Numbered from the stretch's first letter, positions 17,361-25,993 are shown. The stretch is 64,000 nucleotides of DNA from Ruegeria meonggei (GCF_900172215.1 NZ_FWFP01000001.1:310001-374000); one strand, 5' to 3'. The notes: generated by a model not told the origin, from the sequence alone. Numbers and translations are program-made.

Positions 17361-17900
17361 TCAGTTGCGCGCCGGCGGCCCGTTTCTTTTGAACAGATGA
17401 ACTGGGGTGTCTCTGTAGTCGCATTCACGCATCGAGACATAACCAAGTTTTTCCGCCAGTTTTTGCGAGGTTACGTTAGTGGCGTCGATCATCGCGACCA
17501 AAGGGCCAGGCATAATTCGGTCAAACCACTCATGCGCAGCCTGAGCCGCTTCCAGACCCAGCCCCTGTCCTTGCGCTTCGGGAACAAGTATCCAGCCCGC
17601 CTCGGGGAAGTTGTCAAAGTCTTCGCCCATTTCGCGGTTTGCGTAGAAAAATCCAGACTGGCCGATCATTTGCCGATTCGATTGCTGGACAACTGCCCAT
17701 TGCCCGAATCCGGCCATTTGCCAGTGCCCTGCATTCCGCAGAAAAGAATCCCATGCTTCGCCCCGCGACCGTGGTTGCCCACCGACATGCCGCACGATGC
17801 AAGGGTTCCGCCAAATCTCGGCGAACCGGTTGAAATCCTCGGGTCGCATGGCGCAGAGCGTCAAGCGTGCCGTGTTTATCATTGGGGTGGATCGTATCAT
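17361..17900 (-). CDS. GNAT-family N-acetyltransferase (RimJ/RimL type)
   Basis: The 179-residue protein has the RimJ/RimL-like opening INTARLTLCAMRPEDFNRF. The acetyl-CoA pyrophosphate-binding segment PEAQGQGLGLEAAQAAHEWF lies in its middle, followed by TNVTSQKLAEKLGY. These are standard GNAT motifs; proteins of this type acetylate N-termini or small molecules, and the substrate cannot be read from sequence. It lies between acpP and the HisA-like gene on the same strand. ATG 17900 is used; ATG 17882 (MINTARL) is an equally good start. Confidence 0.88.
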   Translation of the reverse strand: MIRSTPMINTARLTLCAMRPEDFNRFAEIWRNPCIVRHVGGQPRSRGEAWDSFLRNAGHWQMAGFGQWAVVQQSNRQMIGQSGFFYANREMGEDFDNFPEAGWILVPEAQGQGLGLEAAQAAHEWFDRIMPGPLVAMIDATNVTSQKLAEKLGYVSMRECDYRDTPVHLFKRNGPPARN

Positions 17901-17984
17901 GCCCTGCCCGCTCTGAAAAATTGCGCCTCAGGCGAAACGTTGCGAACGAAAGGGCGGCCTGACAAGCCTGAATTGTAAACAATT

Positions 17985-18026
17985 ATAAAAAAACGGCGCC
18001 TCCGTTGCCCGGAAGCGCCGCTTTTT
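17985..18026 (-). terminator. Terminator of acpP
   Basis: CGGCGCCTCCG (17994-18004) pairs with CGGAAGCGCCG (18010-18020) with one mismatch and a 5-base loop. On the minus strand it is followed by a run of seven T residues. It lies just beyond the acpP stop. Confidence 0.85.
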
Positions 18027-18042
18027 GACGATCTCTCAGCGT

Positions 18043-18276
18043 TTAGGACGCTTCAGAGATGAATTTGACGGCGTCGCCAAAGGTCTGGATGGTTTCGGCT
18101 GCGTCATCCGGAATCTCGATGCCGAACTCTTCTTCGAAGGCCATTACCAGCTCAACAGTGTCCAGGCTGTCTGCGCCCAGATCGTCGATGAAGGACGCGT
18201 TTTCCGTCACTTTGTCTTCTTCAACACCCAGGTGCTCAACAACGATCTTTTTAACGCGATCTGCGACGTCGCTCAT
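18043..18276 (-). CDS. acpP: Acyl carrier protein
   Basis: The 77-residue acidic protein carries growing acyl chains on a phosphopantetheine arm. The attachment serine is Ser37 in the motif [11 protein letters not shown]. Size, charge and helical pattern are typical of primary AcpP. It lies between fabG and fabF on the minus strand and has its own terminator, which suggests an abundant monocistronic message in addition to any operon transcript. It would also supply acyl-ACP to the LuxI-type synthase and to the acyltransferase in this window. Confidence 0.97.
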   Translation of the reverse strand: MSDVADRVKKIVVEHLGVEEDKVTENASFIDDLGADSLDTVELVMAFEEEFGIEIPDDAAETIQTFGDAVKFISEAS

Positions 18277-18486
18277 GTCTATTCCTCATTCCATTTCAGG
18301 GCATAGTGCCCGGTTCAGCCCTTGCCCGCTCAGGCTGGCTTTGATTTGCCCGGTCTGGGCGGTTTAGGTCCCCGATTACCGGGAAAGTAGAAGGCCGACC
18401 TTTTTGGTCGACCCCTGCATTCATGCGCCGCCTATAGCACAGACAACGCCCAAGGCAAACGCTTTCGCGCCCGCCTCGATCCGCGC

Positions 18487-19224
18487 TCACAACATGGCCA
18501 TACCACCGTTCACATGCAAGGTGGTTCCGGTAACATATCCGGCTTCGGTACTGGCAAGGTACAAAACTGCCGACGCAATTTCCGCTGCATCACCCATACG
18601 TCCGGCGGGCACTTGCTGCAAAATGCCGGACTTCTGATCATCAGTCAGCTTGTCGGTCATGGCCGTGGTGATGAATCCGGGCGCAACCGCGTTGGCCGTG
18701 ATGCCGCGACTGGCGACTTCATAGGCCAGCGATTTGGTCATGCCGATCATACCCGCCTTGGACGCGGCATAGTTGGCCTGACCAGGATTGCCGGTGGCAC
18801 CCACAACGGACGAGATGTTGATGATCCGCCCCCAGCGCGCCTTCATCATGCCGCGCAACACACCTTTGCACAGCATCGCGGTCGAGGTCAGATTGACGTC
18901 AATCACGCTCTGCCATTCTTCATCCGACATGCGCATGAACAGGTTATCGCGGGTGATGCCCGCGTTGTTGACCAGAATGTCAACCGAACCCATCACCTCG
19001 GCGGCCTGTTTCGGCAGGGCAGCCACGGACTCGGCATCGCTGAGGTTACACGGCAGGACATGCGCCCGTTCACCCAGTTCAGCGGCCAGTGTCTGCAGCG
19101 GCTCAACCCTTGTGCCCGACAACCCAACCGTTGCCCCCGCACCGTGCAGAACACGCGCGATCTCACCGCCGATGCCACCGGATGCGCCGGTGATCAATGC
19201 GGTCTTACCTGTCAAATCAAACAT
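18487..19224 (-). CDS. fabG: 3-oxoacyl-ACP reductase
   Basis: The 245-residue short-chain dehydrogenase reduces beta-ketoacyl-ACP with NADPH. It has the cofactor motif TGASGGIG (12-19), NNAG (86-89), and the catalytic Ser139, Tyr152 and Lys156 (NYAASKAG). The C-terminal VTGTTLHVNGGMAML is characteristic of FabG. It lies 42 bases downstream of fabD and 210 bases upstream of acpP; that gap contains an imperfect GGCCGACC/GGTCGACC hairpin but no gene. Confidence 0.97.
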   Translation of the reverse strand: MFDLTGKTALITGASGGIGGEIARVLHGAGATVGLSGTRVEPLQTLAAELGERAHVLPCNLSDAESVAALPKQAAEVMGSVDILVNNAGITRDNLFMRMSDEEWQSVIDVNLTSTAMLCKGVLRGMMKARWGRIINISSVVGATGNPGQANYAASKAGMIGMTKSLAYEVASRGITANAVAPGFITTAMTDKLTDDQKSGILQQVPAGRMGDAAEIASAVLYLASTEAGYVTGTTLHVNGGMAML

Positions 19225-19266
19225 TCGATTTCCCTCTTGGCGCGTCTCTTGCGGCGCGCGTGTATT

Positions 19267-20205
19267 CTACGATTCGGCCTGTGTCACATTCTGCACGTCA
19301 TCAGGTGTGCCAACAGCTTTGCCTGCAATCGCACGGTCGATTTTGCGGATCATCCCGGTCAGCGCCTTCCCGGCCCCGATCTCCCACGTTTCTGTCACGC
19401 CTTGCGCTGCGATGTATTGCACGCTTTCACGCCAGCGCACGGATCCGGTAACCTGTTCGACCAGCAGTTGGCGGATCAGGTCCGGGTCCGTGACCGCTTC
19501 GGCCCGCACATTGGCAATCAGAGGCACAGCCGGAGCTTTGATTTCAACGCTTGCCAGGGCTTCGGCCATCACATCCGCAGCAGGCTGCATCAGCGCGCAA
19601 TGGAAAGGGGCGCTGACCGGCAGCATCACCGCACGTTTCGCGCCTTTTTCCTTGGCGATCCCGGCGGCACGCTCGACTGCTGCCTTTGCACCGGATACCA
19701 CAACCTGCGTCGGATCGTTGTCATTTGCAGCCTGACAGACCTCGCCCTGCGCGGCTGCTTCGGCAACGGAACGCACGGCTTCAAGATCCAGACCCAGAAT
19801 TGCTGCCATCGCACCTTCGCCCACAGGCACCGCGCTTTGCATAGCTTCCCCACGCGTCCGCAACAGGTGGGCGGTGTCGGCAATCGTCAACGCCCCGGCC
19901 GCAGCCAGCGCCGAGTACTCTCCAAGAGAGTGGCCAGCCACAAACGCCGCATCTGTCACTGAAACCCCTTCAGCCTCAAGCGCACGCATTGCAGCGATCG
20001 ACGTTGCCATCAGGGCCGGCTGTGCGTTCTGAGTCAGGGTCAGTTCCGCGATATCGCCGTCCCAGATCAGGCTGCTCAGCTTTTCGCCCAGCGCGGCGTC
20101 CACCTCATCGAAAACGGCCTGTGCGGCGGGATATGCCTCAGCCAGAGCTTTGCCCATGCCGATGGTCTGGGCGCCCTGCCCCGGGAAAACAAATGCGCGT
20201 GTCAT
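19267..20205 (-). CDS. fabD: Malonyl-CoA:ACP transacylase
   Basis: The 312-residue enzyme loads malonyl groups onto ACP. The catalytic Ser93 lies in GHSLGEYSAL and the catalytic His202 in SAPFHCALM. The N-terminal motif FVFPGQGAQTIGMG fixes the start at ATG 20205; the longer frame to 20295 adds 30 residues without similarity. It is the first gene of the minus-strand cluster fabD-fabG-acpP. The product supplies malonyl-ACP for FabF in the same cluster. Confidence 0.97.
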   Translation of the reverse strand: MTRAFVFPGQGAQTIGMGKALAEAYPAAQAVFDEVDAALGEKLSSLIWDGDIAELTLTQNAQPALMATSIAAMRALEAEGVSVTDAAFVAGHSLGEYSALAAAGALTIADTAHLLRTRGEAMQSAVPVGEGAMAAILGLDLEAVRSVAEAAAQGEVCQAANDNDPTQVVVSGAKAAVERAAGIAKEKGAKRAVMLPVSAPFHCALMQPAADVMAEALASVEIKAPAVPLIANVRAEAVTDPDLIRQLLVEQVTGSVRWRESVQYIAAQGVTETWEIGAGKALTGMIRKIDRAIAGKAVGTPDDVQNVTQAES

Positions 20206-20375
20206 TGCAACCTCTTGGATGACGTTAGGTTGCAGCGGGGTGTAAACCGTGTGCGGGCGCGGCACAAGCGTTGCCTGACCTCTGCACTCTGGCACCTATG
20301 CTGTGCACATGTCGCTATTGAGTCCCTGCGCCATGGCTATAGGTTGATCGCACCCAACCCAGCCCGGAGCGCTCG

Positions 20376-21602
20376 ATGCCAACGACCAACACTTTCTCCA
20401 GCTACGGCACTGTAACCAAGACCTTTCACTGGCTGACGGCGCTGTTGATATTCACCGCATTGCCACTGGGCTGGATCGCCAATGATCTGGCCCATGCGAT
20501 CTACGACCCTGCAATCCCCACCACCGAAGCGGATATCGCGCGCGCAGCCCTCCTGTTCTCGATCCACAAAACCGTGGGGGTGACCGTGTTCTTTGTCGCC
20601 CTGGCGCGTATTCTGTGGGCGGTGAGTCAAACAAAACCCGGGCTTTTGAATGCTGAGAACAAACCCGAGGCCTTTGCTGCCGAAACCGTTCATTGGATGC
20701 TGTATGCGGCGCTTGTACTGGTGCCGTTGACAGGCTGGGTACACCACGCTGCCACCGAAGGGTTTGCGCCAATCCTGTGGCCCTTTGGACAAGACCTGCC
20801 CTTTGTTCCGAAATCCGTCTTTCTGGCAGAGGTAACCGCGGGTCTGCATTGGCTGTTCATCTGGGTTCTGGCCGGATCCCTTGCCCTGCATATCGCCGGA
20901 GCGCTCAAGCACCACGTCATTGACAAGGACAGCACCTTGCGCCGGATGCTGCCCGGTCAGTCTGACGCGCCTCAGCCGCCTGAGCAGCACCATTCGCTGG
21001 TTCCCGCGTTTGCCGCGCTGATGGTTTGGTGCGCCGTTTTGGTCGGCGGCTGGTCAATTGGTGTCTTTTCCGACCATTCCACACCCGCAACCGATACCAC
21101 TGAGCTGACCGAAGTGCAGTCGGACTGGCAGGTGCAGGAAGGGTCCCTGTCGATCACAATTTCGCAATTGGGCAGCCCCGTGACCGGCAGCTTTGCCGAC
21201 TGGACCGCAGCAATCGCATTTGAAGACCCGCCCGAGCCCGGACTTGCCGGATCGGCGGATGTCACCATCGCCATCACATCGCTAAGCCTGGGAACAGTCA
21301 CCGATCAGGCCATGGGCGCCGATTTCTTCAACAGTGCCCAGTTCCCAACCGCTCAGTTCAAGGCCGAATTATTCAAGACCGATGCAGGCTACGAGGCGCG
21401 CGGCACTCTGACCATTCGTGACAAATCCGTAGATATGGTGCTGCCATTTACGCTCGCCCTACAGGACGACACCGCTGTCATGTCGGGCCAGTTGGAGTTG
21501 AACCGAATGGATTTCGACGTGGGCACATCGCAACCCACCGAAGAGTCACTGGGCTTTACGGTCATTGTCTCAATCGACTTGACTGCCAAACGCGCAGAAT
21601 AA
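20376..21602 (+). CDS. Cytochrome b561 fused to a YceI domain
   Basis: The 408-residue protein joins two modules. Residues about 10-235 form a cytochrome b561-type membrane domain of four or five helices with candidate heme-ligand histidines (TFHWL, SIHKTVG, TVHWML, GLHWLF and ALHIAG). Residues about 250-405 form a periplasmic YceI-like lipocalin domain that normally binds a polyisoprenoid, perhaps a quinone. The fusion suggests electron exchange between a quinone-like ligand and the b-type heme. It is convergent with a stand-alone YceI gene and separated from it by a hairpin. Substrate and direction of electron flow are unknown. Confidence 0.9.
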   Translation: MPTTNTFSSYGTVTKTFHWLTALLIFTALPLGWIANDLAHAIYDPAIPTTEADIARAALLFSIHKTVGVTVFFVALARILWAVSQTKPGLLNAENKPEAFAAETVHWMLYAALVLVPLTGWVHHAATEGFAPILWPFGQDLPFVPKSVFLAEVTAGLHWLFIWVLAGSLALHIAGALKHHVIDKDSTLRRMLPGQSDAPQPPEQHHSLVPAFAALMVWCAVLVGGWSIGVFSDHSTPATDTTELTEVQSDWQVQEGSLSITISQLGSPVTGSFADWTAAIAFEDPPEPGLAGSADVTIAITSLSLGTVTDQAMGADFFNSAQFPTAQFKAELFKTDAGYEARGTLTIRDKSVDMVLPFTLALQDDTAVMSGQLELNRMDFDVGTSQPTEESLGFTVIVSIDLTAKRAE

Positions 21603-21606
21603 AAGA

Positions 21607-21635
21607 ACCGCCGGGGGATCAATGCCCCGGCGGTT
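21607..21635. terminator. Hairpin between convergent b561-YceI and YceI genes
   Basis: AACCGCCGGGG and CCCCGGCGGTT form an 11-bp perfect stem with a short loop (GATCAATG). The T tail is weak (ATGTTT). Position between two convergent stops supports a terminator. Confidence 0.75.
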
Positions 21636-21659
21636 ATGTTTCAAACTACTGAAACCGAA

Positions 21660-22232
21660 TTATTCAGCTTTCTGAGCTTCCACCGAAATGTGAATTTCGA
21701 CTTCGTCCCCGACGAACGGTGCGAACTGACCCAGATCAAACTCGCTGCGTACCACAGTGGTCGTCGCGTCGAAGCCGGCCCAAGGCTTGCCAGCCATCGG
21801 GTGTTCACCCACCTGGTTCAGCTTCGCGTCCAGAACAACCGACTTGGTGACACCGTTCATGGTCAGGTCGCCGGTGATGTTTGCGGTGTTCTCACCGGTG
21901 ACTTCGATACCGGTCGAAGCAAAGGTGATCATATCGCCTTCGGCCACGCCGAAAAAATCCTCGGTCATAAAGTGATCTTCGCGCGGCTTCCAGCCAGTAA
22001 ACATCTCAACAACAGGCATGGAAACGTTAACGCTTGAGGCAGCAGGGTTTTCCTGGTCGAACATGATCTCGCCCTCAAAGCCCGAGAACATGCCGTAGGT
22101 AGTTGAAAAACCAAGGTGGTTATAGTTGAAAACGACCTGGCTGTGGCTGGGGTCCAGAACGTACTTCTCGGCACTGGCGAATGCCGATGTGGCCGAAACG
22201 GCCAGAGCAGCTGCAAGAAGGGTGGATTTCAT
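21660..22232 (-). CDS. Secreted YceI-family lipocalin-like protein
   Basis: The 190-residue protein has a clear signal peptide (MKSTLLAAALAVSATSAFAS) followed by a YceI domain starting YVLDPSHSQVVFNYNHLGFS. YceI proteins are periplasmic beta-barrels that bind long isoprenoid chains and are often linked to b561-type cytochromes. ATG 22232 is selected because the signal peptide begins there; the frame runs on to 22313 without similarity. It faces the b561-YceI fusion gene, so the two probably belong to one process. A hairpin just upstream ends the preceding gene. Confidence 0.93.
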   Translation of the reverse strand: MKSTLLAAALAVSATSAFASAEKYVLDPSHSQVVFNYNHLGFSTTYGMFSGFEGEIMFDQENPAASSVNVSMPVVEMFTGWKPREDHFMTEDFFGVAEGDMITFASTGIEVTGENTANITGDLTMNGVTKSVVLDAKLNQVGEHPMAGKPWAGFDATTTVVRSEFDLGQFAPFVGDEVEIHISVEAQKAE

Positions 22233-22284
22233 GACAATCTCCGCAATTTTTGTGGATGCAAACCGTTTGGGTTGCTCGGTAACG

Positions 22285-22310
22285 AAAATGTGCCGCCCAA
22301 GGGCGGCACA
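22285..22310 (-). terminator. Terminator of the 22360-22878 membrane protein gene
   Basis: TGTGCCGCCC (22289-22298) and GGGCGGCACA (22301-22310) are perfect 10-bp inverted repeats separated by two bases. On the minus strand TTTT follows. It lies between the membrane protein gene and yceI. Confidence 0.75.
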
Positions 22311-22359
22311 CAACCTATATTCGCTAACAACTTCTGTTCCTATATGAACAGAATAAAAA

Positions 22360-22878
22360 TCAGGCGAAGATTGTTACACTTCCGCTCAACTGACCCTTGA
22401 GCGCTCGGCTGACATCCGCCGATTGTAGTGGCAGCTTCATCAGCAGGCTGCCGTCGACGTCAAACAATTCGACCTCGTTGTCCGCAAATCGAGCACCACC
22501 CAAAGTGTCATAGCTACGGCGCAGAACGGTCTGAGGACGTCCGTTTTCGTTCTTTTGCAGAACGCGTACTTCGCGGCGGATCGGATCGAAATAAGCGTCT
22601 GGGCGGGCATCCAGCAGTTGGACAGTCAACAGGCTGACCCCAACCATCAGGAACATCATAGATGCTGCCAGTTTGATCGGCCAAACTTCGGCTGACATGG
22701 CGGAGCCCTGCATGATCCACATTGAAAAGGCTATGACGATCAGAAACGCACCAACCACGCGAGACAGAACCATTCTCACCTTCCAGTTCGGCGCAAAGGC
22801 GATCAAAACTGGTACTGACTTTTCAAAGTTCGCGTTGGCCGCGGACCGTTCGAAGGAATTCGTGTTAATCGCCGTCAT
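22360..22878 (-). CDS. Hypothetical membrane protein with two helices
   Basis: The 172-residue protein has a soluble N-terminus, two adjacent transmembrane helices (about residues 36-57 and 66-88), and a C-terminal cytoplasmic domain of about 80 residues (DAYFDPIRREVRVLQK onward). The C-terminal part has alternating strands reminiscent of a small beta domain. I do not recognise a named family. ATG 22878 is preferred over GTG 22887 because AGGGTG lies at good spacing. It has its own terminator. The gap 22879-23160 before rpsF contains no gene I can support. Confidence 0.75.
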   Translation of the reverse strand: MTAINTNSFERSAANANFEKSVPVLIAFAPNWKVRMVLSRVVGAFLIVIAFSMWIMQGSAMSAEVWPIKLAASMMFLMVGVSLLTVQLLDARPDAYFDPIRREVRVLQKNENGRPQTVLRRSYDTLGGARFADNEVELFDVDGSLLMKLPLQSADVSRALKGQLSGSVTIFA

Positions 22879-23160
22879 TTCTTTCACCCTGTTCTCAGGT
22901 TGCCGTCTGGGGTCGGTCAGTCCGGTTAGTCCCCGGTATGCAAAACAACTTTGAGCCGAAAAGAGTCAGGAATTGGGCGACGCAGTGGAAATAGCACGAC
23001 TTCACAAGGGCATCTGTGGCAGGCCTTGCCCCTGCTGTGCAAACGTGTATATGGGGCCATCCTTCGCTAATCGTATGAATCGCGCAGCCTCTCGTGGCAG
23101 GGTCGCGAAGGACACCTGGCCCCGCCTATGAAATGCGCCTTGATAGAAACAGGAGTGCAC

Positions 23161-23514
23161 ATGCCGCTGTATGAGCATGTAATGATCGCGCGTCAGGATT
23201 TGTCCAACGCGCAGGCAGAAAGCCTCGTCGAACATTTCGGCACCGTTCTGGCTGACAATGGCGGCAACGTCATCGACAGCGAGTATTGGGGCGTCAAGAC
23301 GATGGCCTACAAGATCAACAAGAACCGCAAGGGTCACTATTCCTACCTGAAGACCGACGCCCCCGCTGGCGCCGTTCAGGAAATGGAGCGCCTGATGCGC
23401 CTGCATGACGATGTTATGCGCGTTCTGACCATCAAGGTCGACGAGCACAACGAGGGCCCTTCGGTCCAGATGCAGAAGCGCGACGAGCGCGAAGGCCGCC
23501 GCGAGCGCCGCTGA
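23161..23514 (+). CDS. rpsF: 30S ribosomal protein S6
   Basis: The 117-residue protein begins MPLYEHVMIARQDLS and contains the S6 core (WGVKTMAYKINKNRKGHY). It binds the central domain of 16S rRNA together with S18. The C-terminus is acidic and then Arg-rich, as in alphaproteobacterial S6. ATG 23161 is preceded by ACAGGAG. It is the first gene of the rpsF-rpsR-rplI operon, with rpsR 27 bases downstream. Roughly 280 bases of leader precede it; I see only weak hairpins there and cannot assign a known ribosomal leader motif. Confidence 0.97.
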   Translation: MPLYEHVMIARQDLSNAQAESLVEHFGTVLADNGGNVIDSEYWGVKTMAYKINKNRKGHYSYLKTDAPAGAVQEMERLMRLHDDVMRVLTIKVDEHNEGPSVQMQKRDEREGRRERR

Positions 23515-23541
23515 TCAACGCCTGACGAAAGGACATAAACC

Positions 23542-23769
23542 ATGGCCGCAAAACCATTTTTCCGCCGCCGCAAGGTCTGCCCGTTCTCGGGCGATAACGC
23601 GCCGAAGATCGACTATAAAGACACCCGTCTGCTGCAGCGCTACATCTCTGAGCGTGGCAAGATCGTTCCCTCGCGCATCACCGCCGTTTCGGCAAAAAAG
23701 CAGCGTGAACTGGCCCGTGCTATCAAGCGCGCCCGCTTCCTCGCCCTGCTGCCCTACGCTGTGAAGTAA
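23542..23769 (+). CDS. rpsR: 30S ribosomal protein S18
   Basis: The 75-residue basic protein carries the S18 signature: [14 protein letters not shown] at the N-terminus and the central block [20 protein letters not shown]. It pairs with S6 on the ribosome platform. It lies between rpsF and rplI, with rplI starting 12 bases after its stop. Confidence 0.97.
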   Translation: MAAKPFFRRRKVCPFSGDNAPKIDYKDTRLLQRYISERGKIVPSRITAVSAKKQRELARAIKRARFLALLPYAVK

Positions 23770-23781
23770 GGAGAGACTGAT

Positions 23782-24402
23782 ATGCAAGTTATCCTTCTGG
23801 AACGCGTTGCGAAACTGGGCCAAATGGGCGACGTCGTTGACGTTAAGCCTGGATTTGCCCGCAACTTCCTGCTGCCCCAAGGCAAAGCGCTGAGCGCGTC
23901 CGAGGCCAATATCGCCTCGTTCGAAGCCCAGAAAGCACAGCTTGAGGCCCGCAACCTGGAAACCAAGCAAGAAGCTGAAGCGCTGGCTGAAAAGCTGGAT
24001 GGACAGCAGTTCATCGTGATTCGATCGGCATCGGATGCCGGCGCTCTGTATGGTTCGGTCACCCCGCGTGACGCCGCAGACGCCGCAACCGAGGCTGGTT
24101 TTACCGTCGACAAGAAACAGGTCATCCTGATCGCACCGATCAAAGATCTGGGTCTGCACTCGGTCGCAGTCAAACTGCACCCCGAGGTCGAGGTAAAGAT
24201 CAATATGAACGTCGCCCGTTCGCAAGAAGAAGCGGAACTGCAGGCGTCGGGTAAATCGATTCAGGAATTGGCCGCCGAAGAAGAGGCAGCTGCTGAATTC
24301 GAAATCGCCGAACTGTTCGACGACATCGGGTCTGCTGCTTCGGAAGACGACGATCTGGTTGCCGAAGAAGCTCCGGCTGAAGAAGACGAAGCCAAAGCCT
24401 GA
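23782..24402 (+). CDS. rplI: 50S ribosomal protein L9
   Basis: The 206-residue protein has the L9 N-terminal domain ([19 protein letters not shown], with [10 protein letters not shown]), a long connecting helix and a C-terminal domain. It extends the usual ~150 residues by about 50 acidic, Ala/Glu-rich residues, an extension common in alphaproteobacterial L9. L9 binds 23S rRNA near the L1 stalk and helps maintain reading frame. It closes the operon and is followed by a very strong terminator. Confidence 0.97.
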   Translation: MQVILLERVAKLGQMGDVVDVKPGFARNFLLPQGKALSASEANIASFEAQKAQLEARNLETKQEAEALAEKLDGQQFIVIRSASDAGALYGSVTPRDAADAATEAGFTVDKKQVILIAPIKDLGLHSVAVKLHPEVEVKINMNVARSQEEAELQASGKSIQELAAEEEAAAEFEIAELFDDIGSAASEDDDLVAEEAPAEEDEAKA

Positions 24403-24424
24403 TCCGGCTGAAGTAAAATCCAAG

Positions 24425-24454
24425 AGGCCGCACATTTTGTGCGGCCTTTTTTTT
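24425..24454 (+). terminator. Terminator of the rpsF-rpsR-rplI operon
   Basis: AGGCCGCACA (24425-24434) and TGTGCGGCCT (24438-24447) form a perfect 10-bp stem with a 3-base loop, followed by T47-T54. It begins 22 bases after the rplI stop. Confidence 0.95.
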
Positions 24455-24553
24455 GCACACGCTAAACGGGCAAAATTCAGCCAAAATTCATTCCTACGCT
24501 TGCGGCCAGATCACCAACCCATATCATCGCGATCTGAAATTCGGAGTTCAAAG

Positions 24554-25030
24554 ATGACCAATCTCTTGCGCCGCGGCGTTCTTGCCATGTTGCTTGTTGC
24601 CCCTCTCGCCGCGTGCGGTGGCCCTGATGTTTCTAGCCAGGCCGCGTTCGATCCCCCGCTATACCCCAACGAAACGCCCGAGCTGCGCGCATCGATCAAC
24701 ACATGGGCGGATCATTACGAACTGCCGCGCGAACTTGTTCATAAACTGGCAATTCGGGAAAGTACCCATCGCCCTTGGGCCGTAAACCGCCCATATTACG
24801 GCCTGTTGCAAATCCTGCCCGCCACCGCCAGGTCGATGGGATACTCTGGCAACTCGCAGGGCCTGCTAGACGCAGACACGAATCTAGAGTTTGCAGGAAA
24901 GTACCTTCGTGGCGCCTGGTTGTTATCCGACGGTGATCAGCAACGCGCGATATTCCTATACGCCAAGGGCTACTACCCCGAAGCAAAAGCCCGCGGAATG
25001 TTGGTCGAGACCGGGCTGAGGCCAAATTAA
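24554..25030 (+). CDS. Lipoprotein lytic transglycosylase (SLT domain)
   Basis: The 158-residue protein has a lipoprotein signal peptide with lipobox LAAC (Cys about residue 21) and then a compact SLT-type domain. The catalytic glutamate is in LAIRESTHRPWAV, followed by YGLLQILPATARSMGY, which is the goose-lysozyme-like core. It should cleave peptidoglycan glycan strands from the periplasmic side of a membrane. It is shorter than most family members. ATG 24554 is selected because the signal peptide begins there; the open frame from 24359 overlaps rplI. Confidence 0.88.
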   Translation: MTNLLRRGVLAMLLVAPLAACGGPDVSSQAAFDPPLYPNETPELRASINTWADHYELPRELVHKLAIRESTHRPWAVNRPYYGLLQILPATARSMGYSGNSQGLLDADTNLEFAGKYLRGAWLLSDGDQQRAIFLYAKGYYPEAKARGMLVETGLRPN

Positions 25031-25103
25031 GCACCGATGCGAAAACGGTCGAGATTGGATCTTCTTGAGCTATGTATTGAAAAAGCACCATTGGGCGACC
25101 ATG

Positions 25104-25156
25104 TTGCACGAAATACGCATTTTGCATGTGTCCCTTGCACAAATGGCTTGCACAAA
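25104..25156 (+). repeat. TTGCAC motifs upstream of the luxR gene
   Basis: TTGCAC occurs at 25104-25109, 25135-25140 and 25148-25153. The last two are part of a perfect 10-base direct repeat, CTTGCACAAA, at 25134-25143 and 25147-25156, spaced 13 bases start to start. They lie 90-140 bases before the luxR start and could be regulator half-sites. Confidence 0.35.
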
Positions 25157-25242
25157 GCACGGAAAATGACGCAGCGTATAGGATACATGGACAGATTTGG
25201 CTTTTCTTTGGGGAGAAGAATAGCCGGACAAGGGTTGGACAA

Positions 25243-25944
25243 GTGAAACTCATAGACTTGGCCGCGCTCGATCACGAGGAAAGGTCGACGGCTGACATAA
25301 TAAACTCTGTCTGCGACGAGCTTGGCTTCGACTATGCGTCTTATGCCACATTGAACCCTATGAAGGGTGACGTGCAGGGATATGCAAATTATCCCGACGA
25401 GTGGAAAATTCACTATGGCAGCCACGGCTTCCACCACTTCGATCCAACTATCTATCAATCTGTTCTCAGCATTGCTCCGGTCGATTGGGGTCGCTTCAAT
25501 CACGACGAGAAATTCAACGCCGTATTCCGCGACGCCAATGATTTTGGCATTACCCCTCGTGGGTTAACCGTTCCGGTCCGTGGTCCGTACGGAGAATGTG
25601 GTCTGCTCAACGTTACACGCGATTGTTCAGACGCTGAGTGGGAAAAGATGAAAAAGCACGTGATGGGCGACTTGCAAATGGCGGCCGTTCATGCGCATGA
25701 CACTGTTATGCAATCGGGCGTTCTTGCCAAAGCTTTGTATCTTCCCTCGCTTTCCACACGCGAAAAAGAGATCCTGCAATGGGTAGCCGAGGGCAAATCA
25801 CAGCAAGATATTGGTGACATTTTGTCGATATCCCACCGCACGGTCGAAGTGCACATGCGGTCGGGCCGTGAAAAATTGGGCGCTTTGACCACAGCGCAAG
25901 CCATTGGACGGGCCATAGGATTTGGCCTAATTGCCCCTGGTTAA
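25243..25944 (+). CDS. LuxR-family quorum-sensing regulator
   Basis: The 233-residue protein has an N-terminal autoinducer-binding domain with the conserved ligand-pocket residues Trp54, Tyr58, Asp67, Pro68 and Trp82. The C-terminal helix-turn-helix is at about 168-230 (LSTREKEILQWVAEGKS, then SISHRTVEVHM). It should bind an acyl-homoserine lactone and control target promoters. GTG 25243 gives the expected domain boundary; the open frame to 25126 adds 39 unrelated residues. The luxI-type synthase lies 97 bases downstream on the same strand, so this is a cognate pair. The 212-base upstream gap holds TTGCAC repeats. Confidence 0.92.
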   Translation: MKLIDLAALDHEERSTADIINSVCDELGFDYASYATLNPMKGDVQGYANYPDEWKIHYGSHGFHHFDPTIYQSVLSIAPVDWGRFNHDEKFNAVFRDANDFGITPRGLTVPVRGPYGECGLLNVTRDCSDAEWEKMKKHVMGDLQMAAVHAHDTVMQSGVLAKALYLPSLSTREKEILQWVAEGKSQQDIGDILSISHRTVEVHMRSGREKLGALTTAQAIGRAIGFGLIAPG

Positions 25945-25953
25945 TGAAAAAAA

Positions 25954-25968
25954 CCCGTTTTCTACGGG
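25954..25968. promoter_or_regulatory. Short dyad between luxR and luxI
   Basis: CCCGT (25954-25958) and ACGGG (25964-25968) are perfect inverted repeats with a 5-base spacer, just after the luxR stop. They may be a weak terminator or part of a regulator site. The match to a lux box is not convincing. Confidence 0.3.
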
Positions 25969-25993
25969 ATACCCCCAATAGTCTAAGGCAATA

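Noticed and set aside
18514-19962. 482-residue plus-strand open frame across fabG and fabD
   Set aside because: It crosses two well-supported genes in antisense and has no recognisable domain.
25126-25242. Extended LuxR start
   Set aside because: The extra 39 residues do not resemble LuxR N-termini; GTG 25243 gives the expected domain boundary.
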